From an uncultured Chlorobiota bacterium (GTDB lineage: Bacteria; Bacteroidota; Bacteroidia; Bacteroidales; JAADGE01), in the NCBI GenBank assembly GCA_947311255.1, contig CAMZKL010000051.1, forward strand, positions 1-33,078: a stretch of DNA of 33,078 nucleotides, written 5' to 3'. The position numbers and the translations under genes were made by a program. Shown in pieces: positions 9,207 to 18,500 of this stretch; the stretch's first letter is position 1, and each line of letters opens with the position of its first letter. Below the pieces are notes generated by a model, which was given only the letters and a program-made list of their open reading frames with translations, was not told where the DNA came from and ran no database searches.

Positions 9207-10511
9207 ATGTCATCATTTAAAATTAAAGGCAAAACAAAATTAAGCGGACTGTTAATTCCACAAGGAGCAAAAAACGAAGCATTACAAATAATATGCGGAG
9301 TTTTATTAACACCAAATGAAGTAATTGTAAAAAATATTCCTGATATTTTAGATGTTAATAATCTTATAAAGTTAATTAATAAACTTGGGGTTCAAGTAAC
9401 AAGGCTGAATGCAACAGATTATGTTTTTAAAGCTGAAAAGATAAACTTAGACTACCTTATAACAGAAGAATTTAAGCAACAAGGAGCAAGACTTAGAGGT
9501 TCTGTAATGATTTTAGGCCCTTTGTTGGCTCGTTTTAAAAAAGCATTTATTCCTGCTCCGGGTGGTGATAAAATTGGAAGAAGAAGATTAGATACTCATT
9601 TTCTGGGCTTTAAAAAACTTGGAGCTGAATTTAACTATGATTCAGAAAAAAAAGTATATTCCGTAGAGGGGAAAAAGCTAAAAGGTTCATATATGCTTTT
9701 GGATGAGGCTTCTGTTACCGGAACTGCAAATACGCTAATGGCATCAGTTTTTGCCGAAGGAAAAACTACTATTTATAACGCAGCCTGCGAACCATATTTG
9801 CAACAGCTTAGTAAAATGCTTAACAGTATGGGAGCCAAAATTTCAGGTATTGGCTCAAATATGCTAATAATTGAAGGAGTAAAAGAATTAGGGGGATGCA
9901 CTCATACAATTATGCCGGATATGATTGAAGTTGGCAGTTTTATTGGTCTGGCAGCTATGACTGCTTCTGAAATTACTATAAAAAATGTGTATATTCCAGA
10001 CTTAGGAATGATGCCCCAAGCATTCAAAAAACTTGGAGTTATTATTGAACAAGTTGGGAACGATATAAAAATACCTGCACATAAGAATTATGAAATAGAA
10101 ACATTTATTGACGGTTCAATAATGACAATTGCTGATGCTCCTTGGCCAGGACTTACACCTGATATTTTAAGTGTAATTTTAGTTGTAGCAACCCAAGCAA
10201 AAGGAAGTGTTTTAATTCATCAAAAAATGTTTGAAAGTAGATTGTTTTTTGTAGATAAATTAATAGATATGGGAGCAAAGATAATACTTTGTGATCCACA
10301 CAGGGCAACTGTAATAGGCTTAAACAGAGAATCTTGCCTTAGAGCTTCAACAATGACATCTCCAGATATCAGAGCCGGAATTGCTCTGCTTATTGCTGCA
10401 ATGTCTGCCGATGGAACAAGCATAATTCATAATATTGAGCAAATTGATAGAGGTTATCAAAATATAGATAAACGTTTGAATGAAATAGGAGCTCAAATAG
10501 AAAGAATTTAA
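9207..10511 (+). CDS. murA: UDP-N-acetylglucosamine 1-carboxyvinyltransferase (MurA), Asp-type active site
   Basis: 434 aa, the normal length for MurA, which transfers enolpyruvate from PEP to UDP-GlcNAc in the first committed step of peptidoglycan synthesis in the cytosol. The substrate-binding Lys22-Asn23 (GAKNEALQ) is present, as are the conserved DIRAG (387-391) and QIDRGY (412-417) arginine motifs. The mobile active-site loop reads PAPGGDKIGRRRLD: Asp121 stands where E. coli MurA has Cys115, the residue alkylated by fosfomycin. Enzymes with Asp here (for example in mycobacteria and chlamydiae) are active and fosfomycin-insensitive, so the same is expected. The gene lies between DUF4290 and an HTH regulator that starts 11 bp after its stop. 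Confidence 0.96.
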   Translation: MSSFKIKGKTKLSGLLIPQGAKNEALQIICGVLLTPNEVIVKNIPDILDVNNLIKLINKLGVQVTRLNATDYVFKAEKINLDYLITEEFKQQGARLRGSVMILGPLLARFKKAFIPAPGGDKIGRRRLDTHFLGFKKLGAEFNYDSEKKVYSVEGKKLKGSYMLLDEASVTGTANTLMASVFAEGKTTIYNAACEPYLQQLSKMLNSMGAKISGIGSNMLIIEGVKELGGCTHTIMPDMIEVGSFIGLAAMTASEITIKNVYIPDLGMMPQAFKKLGVIIEQVGNDIKIPAHKNYEIETFIDGSIMTIADAPWPGLTPDILSVILVVATQAKGSVLIHQKMFESRLFFVDKLIDMGAKIILCDPHRATVIGLNRESCLRASTMTSPDIRAGIALLIAAMSADGTSIIHNIEQIDRGYQNIDKRLNEIGAQIERI

Positions 10512-10522
10512 ATCCTTTAAGT

Positions 10523-11518
10523 ATGCCAAAAAATAATACTTTACAAATAAATTTCTTAAATAGAATTAAAGCAATGATACCCGACTCAACTTCTTTTACA
10601 GATGAGTTAGCAAGTGTATTAAGTATTAGTTCAGATAGCGTATATAGGCGCGTGAGAGGAGAAACTCTTTTATCTATTAATGAAATACATGATTTGTGTA
10701 CTTATTATAAAATTTCATTCGATCTTTTTACTCAAAACTCTAAAAACATAGCTTTCAATTATGAACCCATGGGAACTTCATCAAGTTTCAAGACATATTT
10801 AACTTCTATTTTAAACGATTTGGAACAGATTGAAAGAGCTGACAATAAACAGATTATATATGCAGCTATTGATGTCCCTATTTTTCATCATTTTAAATAT
10901 CCGGAACTTTCTGCTTTTAAAATGTTTTATTGGATGAAAGCAGTTGTTAATGTTCCAACATTGTTAGACAAAAAGTTTGCAGTTGCTCATGTTAGTCCAG
11001 AATTTGCTGAATTAGGCAAAAAAATATTTGAAATATATTGTAAAATACCATCAATAGAAATCTGGACAGATGAAACTATAAATAGTCTTATTAAACAGAT
11101 AGAATTTTACTGGGATACAGGAAATTTTGAAAGCAAAGATGATGCACTTATTGTATGCGAACAAGCAAAAAATGAAATTGAAACTCTTAATAAACAAGCA
11201 GAAATAGGCAATAAAAATATAAATAACGCAGAAACAGAAGAGAATTTTGTTTTATTCCACAGTCAAATTGAGATAGGTAATAATTGCATCTATACTCGAA
11301 AAGCTGAATTTGAATCAATCTATTTTAGTGTTCATACTTTTAATAAAATAATAACTGGGAATCCCAATTTTGTTGGAGATACTAAGGTTTGGTTAAATAA
11401 TTTAACGAAAAAGTCAAATCAAATTAGTGGAGTTTCTCAGATTCATAGGTATAAGTTTTTTAAACGAGCATCAGACAAACTAGAAAGACTTAGGAAAAAA
11501 ATTAATGAAACTTCTTAA
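10523..11518 (+). CDS. HTH (BetR-like) transcriptional regulator family protein
   Basis: 331 aa. An N-terminal helix-turn-helix is visible at about residues 24-70: TDELASVLSISSDSVYRRVRGE, then LSINEIHDLCTYYKISFDLF. The YRRVRGE...LS pattern is typical of the BetR-like HTH seen in many Bacteroidota proteins. The remaining ~250 residues are mostly helical, lack a recognisable ligand domain, and contain an aromatic-rich region (FYWMKAVVNVP near 135); this architecture is common in the phylum but its signals are unknown. It starts 11 bp after murA, so it is probably cotranscribed with it. It ends 16 bp from the convergent glycosyltransferase gene. The DNA-binding role is inferred from the HTH only. 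Confidence 0.7.
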   Translation: MPKNNTLQINFLNRIKAMIPDSTSFTDELASVLSISSDSVYRRVRGETLLSINEIHDLCTYYKISFDLFTQNSKNIAFNYEPMGTSSSFKTYLTSILNDLEQIERADNKQIIYAAIDVPIFHHFKYPELSAFKMFYWMKAVVNVPTLLDKKFAVAHVSPEFAELGKKIFEIYCKIPSIEIWTDETINSLIKQIEFYWDTGNFESKDDALIVCEQAKNEIETLNKQAEIGNKNINNAETEENFVLFHSQIEIGNNCIYTRKAEFESIYFSVHTFNKIITGNPNFVGDTKVWLNNLTKKSNQISGVSQIHRYKFFKRASDKLERLRKKINETS

Positions 11519-11534
11519 AAAACGATTGTAAATT

Positions 11535-12485
11535 TTATTTTAAATTAATTTTCTCGTCCACATTGTATTTGTTTCTGTCTTGTGAAGTTCTTGAAACCAA
11601 ATCAGCAAGTAAGCCAGTAAGAAACAATTGAGTTCCAAAAATTACTGCAAGAAAACCTAAGAAAAATAGAGGACGGCTTGTCATTGAATGTTGTCCGAAG
11701 AATATTTTTTCAATAGAGAGATAAAGTAAAATTAACAAACCACCAAAAAAACTAATAGAACCAATTGTTCCAAAAAAGTGCATTGGACGTTTTGCAAACC
11801 TTGTTATAAATGTAATAGATAATAAATCCAAAAAACCATTTATAAATCTTTCTAAACCAAATTTAGATTTTCCGTATTTTCTTTCTTGATGTTTAACAAT
11901 TTTTTCTCCAATTTTTTTAAAACCGGCACGTTTTGCCAAAATAGGAATATATCTGTGCATTTCTCCATAAACTTCAATGTTTTTAACAACTTTATTAGAA
12001 TATGCTTTTAGACCGCAATTAAAATCATGTAGTTTTAAACCACTAACCATTCTTGCAGTAAAATTAAATAACTTACTTGGTAAATTTTTACTTAAAATAG
12101 GGTCGTATCTTTTCTTTTTCCATCCTGAAACCATATCAAAACCATCTTTCATAATCATCTCATAAAGTTCAGGTATTTCCTCCGGATTGTCTTGTAAGTC
12201 TGCATCCATCGTAATAACAACATCACCTTTTGCAGCAGCAAACCCCTCATATATTGCTGCAGATTTTCCATAATTCTTCATAAACTTAATGCCTTTTACA
12301 TTATTGTTTTCAGAAGATATTTTTTTAATAACATCCCATGATGTATCAGTACTTCCGTCATCTATTAAAATAATTTCATACATAAAATTATTTTTATCAC
12401 AAACTTTAACAATCCAATCGGTTAATTCCGGTAAAGATTCTTCTTCGTTTAATAATGAAATCACAAGGGAAATATTAGGAGCCAT
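11535..12485 (-). CDS. polyprenyl-phosphate-type glycosyltransferase family 2 (DPM1/GtrB-like)
   Basis: 316 aa. A GT-A catalytic domain covers residues 5 to ~225: ISLVISLLNEEESL, IDDGSTD (41-47) for the nucleotide, and the metal-binding MDADLQDNPEE (93-103). Two C-terminal membrane hairpin segments follow (about 236-258 and 271-297), as in GtrB/ArnC/DPM1-like enzymes that transfer a sugar from a nucleotide donor to polyprenyl phosphate on the inner membrane's cytosolic face. The sugar cannot be read from sequence. Enzymes like this feed lipid-linked sugars to surface glycan or to protein O-glycosylation, consistent with the sugar-phosphate transferase and the DUF2723 protein encoded 1.5-3 kb downstream on the other strand. 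A -7-like CAAAAATA (TATTTTTG on this strand) lies 26-33 bp upstream. Confidence 0.88.
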   Translation of the reverse strand: MAPNISLVISLLNEEESLPELTDWIVKVCDKNNFMYEIILIDDGSTDTSWDVIKKISSENNNVKGIKFMKNYGKSAAIYEGFAAAKGDVVITMDADLQDNPEEIPELYEMIMKDGFDMVSGWKKKRYDPILSKNLPSKLFNFTARMVSGLKLHDFNCGLKAYSNKVVKNIEVYGEMHRYIPILAKRAGFKKIGEKIVKHQERKYGKSKFGLERFINGFLDLLSITFITRFAKRPMHFFGTIGSISFFGGLLILLYLSIEKIFFGQHSMTSRPLFFLGFLAVIFGTQLFLTGLLADLVSRTSQDRNKYNVDEKINLK

Positions 12486-13001
12486 ATTTTTTATATCTAT
12501 ATTAAAATTCCAAAAATAGTTAATTGATATATTAAAACGAAATAAACTCGTTCAATTTTGAATAATCATTAAGGTTATGACAAGAATTTAGAAGAAAAAT
12601 TAAAGGGGGGCTTCTAAATATAATAAAATTTATAAAATCGTTTTGAATTATTCAATTCTGTAATATTCTTAATATACAATATTGAAAAAACAGAAATAAT
12701 AACACTAAACATTATAACTATCTTGTAATAAGGCGTTTAATGTGTATAGCAAAAGCATTATATTATAGGATAACTAAACTTTGTATCATTTACAAATATT
12801 TAGGAATAAACATTTTTTAGAATACAAAAAAAAACAATTCCCCAGTAAAATAATAGAATAAGCTATCATTAATTCTTTTTAGATAAAAATCTTATTTTTA
12901 TTATGTTCAATAGAATTAGATATTCTCTTCCGGTATAAATTTTGATATTAATTGTTAAGATAGTTTAACTTAAGTGAAAATTTCAAAAAATTTAAAAATA
13001 A
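12486..13001. other. 516-bp gene-free interval with a possible inverted-repeat remnant
   Basis: Very AT-rich, no convincing ORF, no tRNA and no strong terminator. The only structure is a 9-bp perfect inverted repeat ATTTAGAAG (12586-12594) / CTTCTAAAT (12611-12619) around a 16-base core ending in six Gs. Its right half, TTAAAGGGGGGCTTCTAAA, resembles the left end of the 20574-20669 element. The left part of the interval must hold the promoter of the minus-strand glycosyltransferase (candidate -7 at 12511-12518) and the right part that of the small gene at 13002. Confidence 0.5.
12511..12518 (-). promoter_or_regulatory. candidate -7 element for the GT2 gene
   Basis: CAAAAATA on the plus strand reads TATTTTTG on the minus strand, an exact TAnnTTTG, 26 bases before the start codon. 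No TTG at the right distance, so only half a promoter is seen. Confidence 0.3.
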
Positions 13002-13220
13002 ATGGCTCATAAAGTTAAAGTAATTGAGAGGAACAGAATTATTGGAGGATACTCACTTTCAGTAAGAGATAACTGGGTTTATAAAATTAAAAAAGTCCAT
13101 CTTAATGAAAATGAGAAAGATAAATATCTTGAAGATTTTGGAGAAACAATTGTTACTTATGATGATTTTTTTGAATGGTATAAAGCACTTAAAGAAAAAC
13201 AAAAAGCCGAAAAAGAATAA
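13002..13220 (+). CDS. small conserved-looking protein of unknown function (72 aa)
   Basis: A 72-aa protein I do not recognise. It opens with strand-like residues (HKVKVIERNRIIGGYSLSVR), is rich in Lys and Glu, contains aromatic residues in the middle and end (W25, Y27, F50, Y53, FFEWY) and finishes in a charged helix (LKEKQKAEKE). No signal peptide, membrane segment or cysteine is present, so it should be cytosolic. The start is preceded by AT-rich sequence as usual in this phylum. It faces the pcm gene with only 12 bp between the two stop codons. Codon use matches the neighbours, and the composition looks like real coding sequence rather than chance, but there is no homology evidence here. 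Confidence 0.65.
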   Translation: MAHKVKVIERNRIIGGYSLSVRDNWVYKIKKVHLNENEKDKYLEDFGETIVTYDDFFEWYKALKEKQKAEKE

Positions 13221-13232
13221 GTTTTCTCTAGT

Positions 13233-13874
13233 TTAATTTTTACCTTTTAGCATTGGAACAAAAACAAACTTACCAAAATTCTCTTTTTTAAATTTTAAAT
13301 CATCAATTTTTGTAATTCTAAGCATATCTTGCGAACTCCTTTCTCCAATTGGAGCAACCATAACACCTCCAATTTTCAATTGTTCTAATAATTTTTCGGG
13401 AATTTTTTTTGCACCTGCTGTAATTAGTATTTTATCAAATGGGGCATAAGTAGGAAGCCCTTTATACCCATCTCCATAGTACGAATACGGACTATAACCT
13501 AAATTTTTTAAAATAATTTTTGAAGATAAATAAAGCTCTCTTTGCCTTTCAATTGTAAATAATTTAACCCCAATTTCTGATAAAACTGCCGCCTGGTAAC
13601 CGGAACCAGTTCCAACTTCCAAAACTTTATCTGTTTTTTTTAAATCAAGTAAACTTGTTTGAAAAGCAACTGTATATGGCTGAGATATTGTTTGATTTGA
13701 AGCAATTGGGAATGCACTATCTTTATATGCGTGTTTTTCAAACCCCTTTCCCATAAATATGTGCCTAGGAATTTTTAAAATTGCATTTAAAACTTTTTCA
13801 TCTGATATTCCCTTGCTTTTTAGAATCTCAACCAGTCTTTTTCGTAAACCCTTAAATATGTATGAATCAGTCAT
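13233..13874 (-). CDS. pcm: protein-L-isoaspartate O-methyltransferase
   Basis: 213 aa, the usual length. Pcm uses S-adenosylmethionine to methylate isoaspartyl residues in aged proteins, starting their repair in the cytosol. The family signature SQPYTVAFQ (64-72) and the SAM-binding motif I VLEVGTGSGYQAA (84-96) are intact; the acidic IER (108-110), GDGYKGLP (134-141) and the IGGVMVAPIG strand (168-177) follow in the expected order. It is transcribed alone: its 3' end meets the small gene at 13002-13220 and its 5' end faces the sugar transferase gene across a 170-bp shared promoter region. Confidence 0.95.
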   Translation of the reverse strand: MTDSYIFKGLRKRLVEILKSKGISDEKVLNAILKIPRHIFMGKGFEKHAYKDSAFPIASNQTISQPYTVAFQTSLLDLKKTDKVLEVGTGSGYQAAVLSEIGVKLFTIERQRELYLSSKIILKNLGYSPYSYYGDGYKGLPTYAPFDKILITAGAKKIPEKLLEQLKIGGVMVAPIGERSSQDMLRITKIDDLKFKKENFGKFVFVPMLKGKN

Positions 13875-14044
13875 TTGTAAAGTTTTTGTTCACGGCATAA
13901 AGATAATAATAATTTACTTTTAAAAAAGTTTAAAAAAACTTGTTTTAACACAATGATTGTTATTATTTTGCGTTAAAATACCATACTTTATTTTAGCAAT
14001 AAAAAGAATATCTAAAATCTTATTTCAACCGTTAAAAGATTTTA

Positions 14045-15460
14045 ATGAATAAAAAACTGCAAGTCTTAAAATATCTTTTCTCAGACTATCTAGCTGCTAC
14101 ATTAGCTTGGTTCTTGTTTAATTTATTTCGTAAAGAATATATTGAATCAGTAAACTACGGAATTCATATTGAGATTGATTATAATACAAGTTTTTTTATT
14201 GCCTTATTTGGTCTTCCATTATTTTGGTTGATGATATATTCAGCTTTTGGATATTATTCTAATATATACCGAAAATCTAGATTACAAGAACTTGGGCAAA
14301 CCTTTGTAAGCACTATTATAGGAGTTATTATCATATTTTTTATTTTAATTCTTGACGATACTGTTTTTTCATACAAAGATTATTACTCATCTGCTGGTTC
14401 CTTATTTATTGCACATTTTATTTTAACCTATATTCCTCGGCTTACTATTACAAGTATTACCGCAAAAAAAATTGAATCAGGTAAAATAGGATTTAATACT
14501 TTATTAATAGGAAGTAACGGAAAAGCATTAAAACTATATCATCAACTAACATCCCAAGAAGAAAAATATGGCTATAAATTTGTTGGTTTTATTAATATTT
14601 TTAATAAAAAAGATGCAGTTTTAAGTAAACATTTAAAACATCTTGGTGATTTAAATGATGTTGAAAATATTATTAAAAAAGAAAAAATTGAAGAAGTTAT
14701 TATAGCAATTGAATCTTCTGAACACAAAGAAATAGAAAAAATTATTTATAAACTTCAAGGTGTAAATGTAATAACAAAAGTTATTCCCGGTATGTTCAAG
14801 ATTCTTACCGGAAGAGTTAGAATGTCAAGTTTTCTTGGAACGCCTTTAATAATTATTTCTCATAATTTAATGCCAGCTTGGCAAGAATCTTTTAAAAGAA
14901 TGTTAGATTTTGTAGCTTCTTTTTTTGCATTAATTATGTTATCTCCATTATATATTTTTGCTGCACTAGGAGTGAAACTTTCTTCAAAAGGTCCTGTTTT
15001 TTTTGTGCAAGAACGAATAGGATTAGACGGAAAACCTTTTAAAATTATAAAATTCCGCTCTATGTACACCAATGCCGAAAAAAATGGACCTCAATTATCA
15101 TCTGATTCTGATAATAGGATAACAAAATTTGGAAGAATTATGAGAAAAACTCGTTTAGATGAAATTCCGCAATTCATTAATGTATTAAAAGGAGACATGT
15201 CTCTTGTTGGACCAAGACCGGAAAGACAATTTTTTATTGACCAAATTGTTAAAAGAGCCCCACATTATTTAAGGCTTTTGAAAGTGAAGCCTGGCATAAC
15301 TTCATGGGGACAAGTAAAATACGGCTATGCCGAAAATATTGATGAAATGATTGAACGACTTAATTATGATATTTTCTACATAGAAAACATGACTCTCTAT
15401 CTTGATTTTAAAATATTAATCCATACAATTCTTGTTGTATTAAAAAGGGATGGGAAATAA
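14045..15460 (+). CDS. polyprenyl-phosphate sugar-phosphate transferase (WbaP/WcaJ-like)
   Basis: 471 aa. Four to five membrane segments occupy the N-terminal ~135 residues, followed by a Rossmann-like CoA-binding-type domain (about 148-250) and the bacterial sugar transferase domain (about 280-471). The catalytic core shows FKRMLDF, one membrane re-entrant segment, FVQERIGLDGKPFKIIKFRSM (320-340), the catalytic LDEIPQ (371-376) and SLVGPRPER (386-394). Enzymes with this layout move a sugar-1-phosphate from UDP-sugar to undecaprenyl phosphate, the first step in exopolysaccharide, capsule or O-antigen synthesis. The sugar is unknown. In Porphyromonas a WbaP-type enzyme starts A-LPS synthesis, so a link with the T9SS genes in this window is plausible but not shown. 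A one-mismatch promoter (TTG-N20-TTATTTTG) lies at 13940-13970. Confidence 0.92.
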   Translation: MNKKLQVLKYLFSDYLAATLAWFLFNLFRKEYIESVNYGIHIEIDYNTSFFIALFGLPLFWLMIYSAFGYYSNIYRKSRLQELGQTFVSTIIGVIIIFFILILDDTVFSYKDYYSSAGSLFIAHFILTYIPRLTITSITAKKIESGKIGFNTLLIGSNGKALKLYHQLTSQEEKYGYKFVGFINIFNKKDAVLSKHLKHLGDLNDVENIIKKEKIEEVIIAIESSEHKEIEKIIYKLQGVNVITKVIPGMFKILTGRVRMSSFLGTPLIIISHNLMPAWQESFKRMLDFVASFFALIMLSPLYIFAALGVKLSSKGPVFFVQERIGLDGKPFKIIKFRSMYTNAEKNGPQLSSDSDNRITKFGRIMRKTRLDEIPQFINVLKGDMSLVGPRPERQFFIDQIVKRAPHYLRLLKVKPGITSWGQVKYGYAENIDEMIERLNYDIFYIENMTLYLDFKILIHTILVVLKRDGK

Positions 15461-15554
15461 ATTCTAATAAATATTTCTAAAGAAATTTTCATAAAAATTA
15501 ATTATTCCTTTATAAATATACGATATTTGGCAAAAAAATATCAAAATCTTAAAA

Positions 15555-18500
15555 ATGACATCAAAAAAATACAATCTCTATAATAATGTTTTTGCTTGGG
15601 TTGCTTTTGCAATAGCACTAACAACTTATTTTTTAACAGTAGAACCATCAGTAAGTTTATGGGACTGCGGAGAGTTTATTCCTTCAAGCTATAAACTTGA
15701 AGTAGGACATCCGCCGGGTGCACCATTGTTTATGCTGGTTGGGAGAATTTTTTCATTATTTGCCCCAAGCAAAGAAACTGTTGCATTAATGATTAATTCA
15801 GTTTCAGTTCTTTCAAGCGCATTTACAATTCTTTTTCTTTTCTGGACAATAACATATTTTGCCAAGAAACTTATTGCAAAAAACGGAGATATAACAAATT
15901 CAAAAGCAATTGCAATTTTTACAAGCGGATTTGCAGGTGCATTAGCATATACTTTTTCAGATACTTTTTGGTTTTCTGCTGTTGAAGCTGAGGTTTATGC
16001 CAGTTCCTCTTTATTTACAGCCATAGTTTTTTGGGCAATTTTAAAATGGGAATCTGTTTCCGTGCAAAAATACTCAAACAGATGGCTTATTTTTATTGCT
16101 TTCATGATGGGACTCTCAATAGGAGTACATTTATTAAACCTTTTAGCAATTCCTGCAATTGTTTTTGTGTATTATTTTAAAAAATACAAAGTAACAAATA
16201 AAGGATTATTTTATTCTGCTATAATTTCTGTTGGTCTTGTAGCCTTTTTGATGTATGGAATTATTCAAGGATACATAGTATTAGCATCAAAATTTGAATT
16301 GCTTTTTGTAAATAGCTTTGGAATGCCATATAACAGCGGATTATTATTCTATATCTTCTTAACATTTGGATTGCTCACTTTCGGAATATACTATTCTTTT
16401 AAAAACAAGAAAATAGTTTTAAATACTGCATTAACCATAATAACTGTAATTCTTATAGGATATTCTTCATATGCAATAATTATGATTAGATCTCTTGCAA
16501 ATCCTCCAATGGATGAAAATAATCCTGAAAATATATTTTCAATGCTTTCTTATTTAAACAGAGAGCAATACGGGCAAAGACCTCTTATATACGGGCAGTA
16601 TTTTGATGCTGAATTAGAAACTAATAATGGAGAATATGTAACCCATCCTAGATTTACTTATATACCTGAAAATGGAAAATATTTAAAAATTGAAAAAACC
16701 AATCCTGATTACGAATTTGATAATAAAAGAAAAACTCTGTTTCCAAGAATGTATAGTAGAGAAAAATATCACATACAAGCATATAGAAATTGGGGAGGTA
16801 TTGGTCAAGATGAAAATCCAACTTTTTTAAATAATATAAACTTTTTTGTTTCGTATCAATTAAGCCATATGTATTTAAGGTATTTTATGTGGAATTTTTC
16901 AGGAAGGCAAAATAATGTCCAATCTCATGGCAGAGCAACAAAAGGGAATTGGATTAGTGGAATACCTCTTATAGATAGTATATTAATTGGAACTAATGCA
17001 GATTTGCCAGAAAAAATTAAAAATGACAAAAGTAGAAATACTTATTACCTACTACCTTTTTTATTAGGAATGTTTGGACTGTTTTATACTTTTCTTAAAG
17101 ATAAAAAAAGTTTTTCAATATTATTCTTATTATTCTTTTTTACAGGAATAGCAATTGTTGTTTATTTAAACCAAACACCTTACCAACCACGTGAAAGAGA
17201 TTATGCATATGCCGGTTCTTTTTATGCTTTTACAATATGGATTGGTCTCGGAATAGCATCAGCATACCATTTTTTAAGCAACAAGATTTCAAAAAAACTA
17301 ACAACATTATTGGTCGTTATAATTGCAATACCCGTCCCTTTAATTTTGGCAACCGAAAATTGGGACGATCATGATAGATCAGGAAGATATACAGCCGCTG
17401 ATTTTGCTAAAAACTATTTGAACTCGTGTGAGAAAAATGCAATATTATTTACTTATGGAGATAATGACACTTTCCCTTTATGGTATATGCAAGAAGTTGA
17501 AGGTTTTAGAACAGATATTAAAGTAGTAAACCTAAGTCTGTTAGGGACAGATTGGTATATAGACCAAATGAAAACGAAATCTTATGATGCAAAAGCTGTA
17601 CCGTTTTCAATGAAACATGATGATTACAGAGAAGGAAATAGAGATGCTATTTATGTTACCGAAAATCCGCAGGTTTTCATTGATGAAAAATACGAAGTAA
17701 GTAAAATAAAGTATAAAAAGGATTTTGATTTTCTTAAAGAAAAACTAAAGATAATAATTAATTCTTCTAATTATCCCAATTTAAATGAAAAAGAATATTC
17801 CGGACTTATAGATGCCTTATCTGAAATATCACCTACTGAATTTGGTGGTATAATTAACAACTTATCAAATTCAAAATTTATTAATAAGTATAAAATAAAC
17901 GGAAATCTAGTTGAAGATTTGAAAGAATTAACCCAAAAATTTCTAACAAAAATTTCCGAAAATTATTTACCTCTAAATAATGCAATGGATTTTGTAGCTT
18001 CCAATAATAAAGAAACAAAATTACAAGGCTATGGAGATGAAATTAATTATTTACCATCAAAGAAATTATCTTTATATGTTCCTTGGCCAAAAGTTGCTAA
18101 TTCAGGTAGTTATACAGCAAAAGAATTAAGTAAGTTTGAGAAAAACATTAAATGGACACTTAATAAATCGTATATTTATAAAAATGATATGGCAGTTCTT
18201 GAGATAATTGCTCGAAATAATTGGGAGCGTCCTATTTATTTTGCAACCAGTGTTCCTTCTAAAAATTACTATGGGCTTCAAAAGTATTTCAGATTAGAAG
18301 GCTTTGCATATCGCCTCGTTCCCTATAAATCAGATGGGCAAATAGGATATGTGAACTCAGATATAATGTATGAAAATTTAATAAATAAATTTGTATGGGG
18401 AAGAATAAAAGAAGATGACGTATTTGTAGATAATTTCATTTTAAGAAACATAAGAGTTATGAGAGTTAGGGAAACATACTCTAATTTAGCTTCTGTTTTA

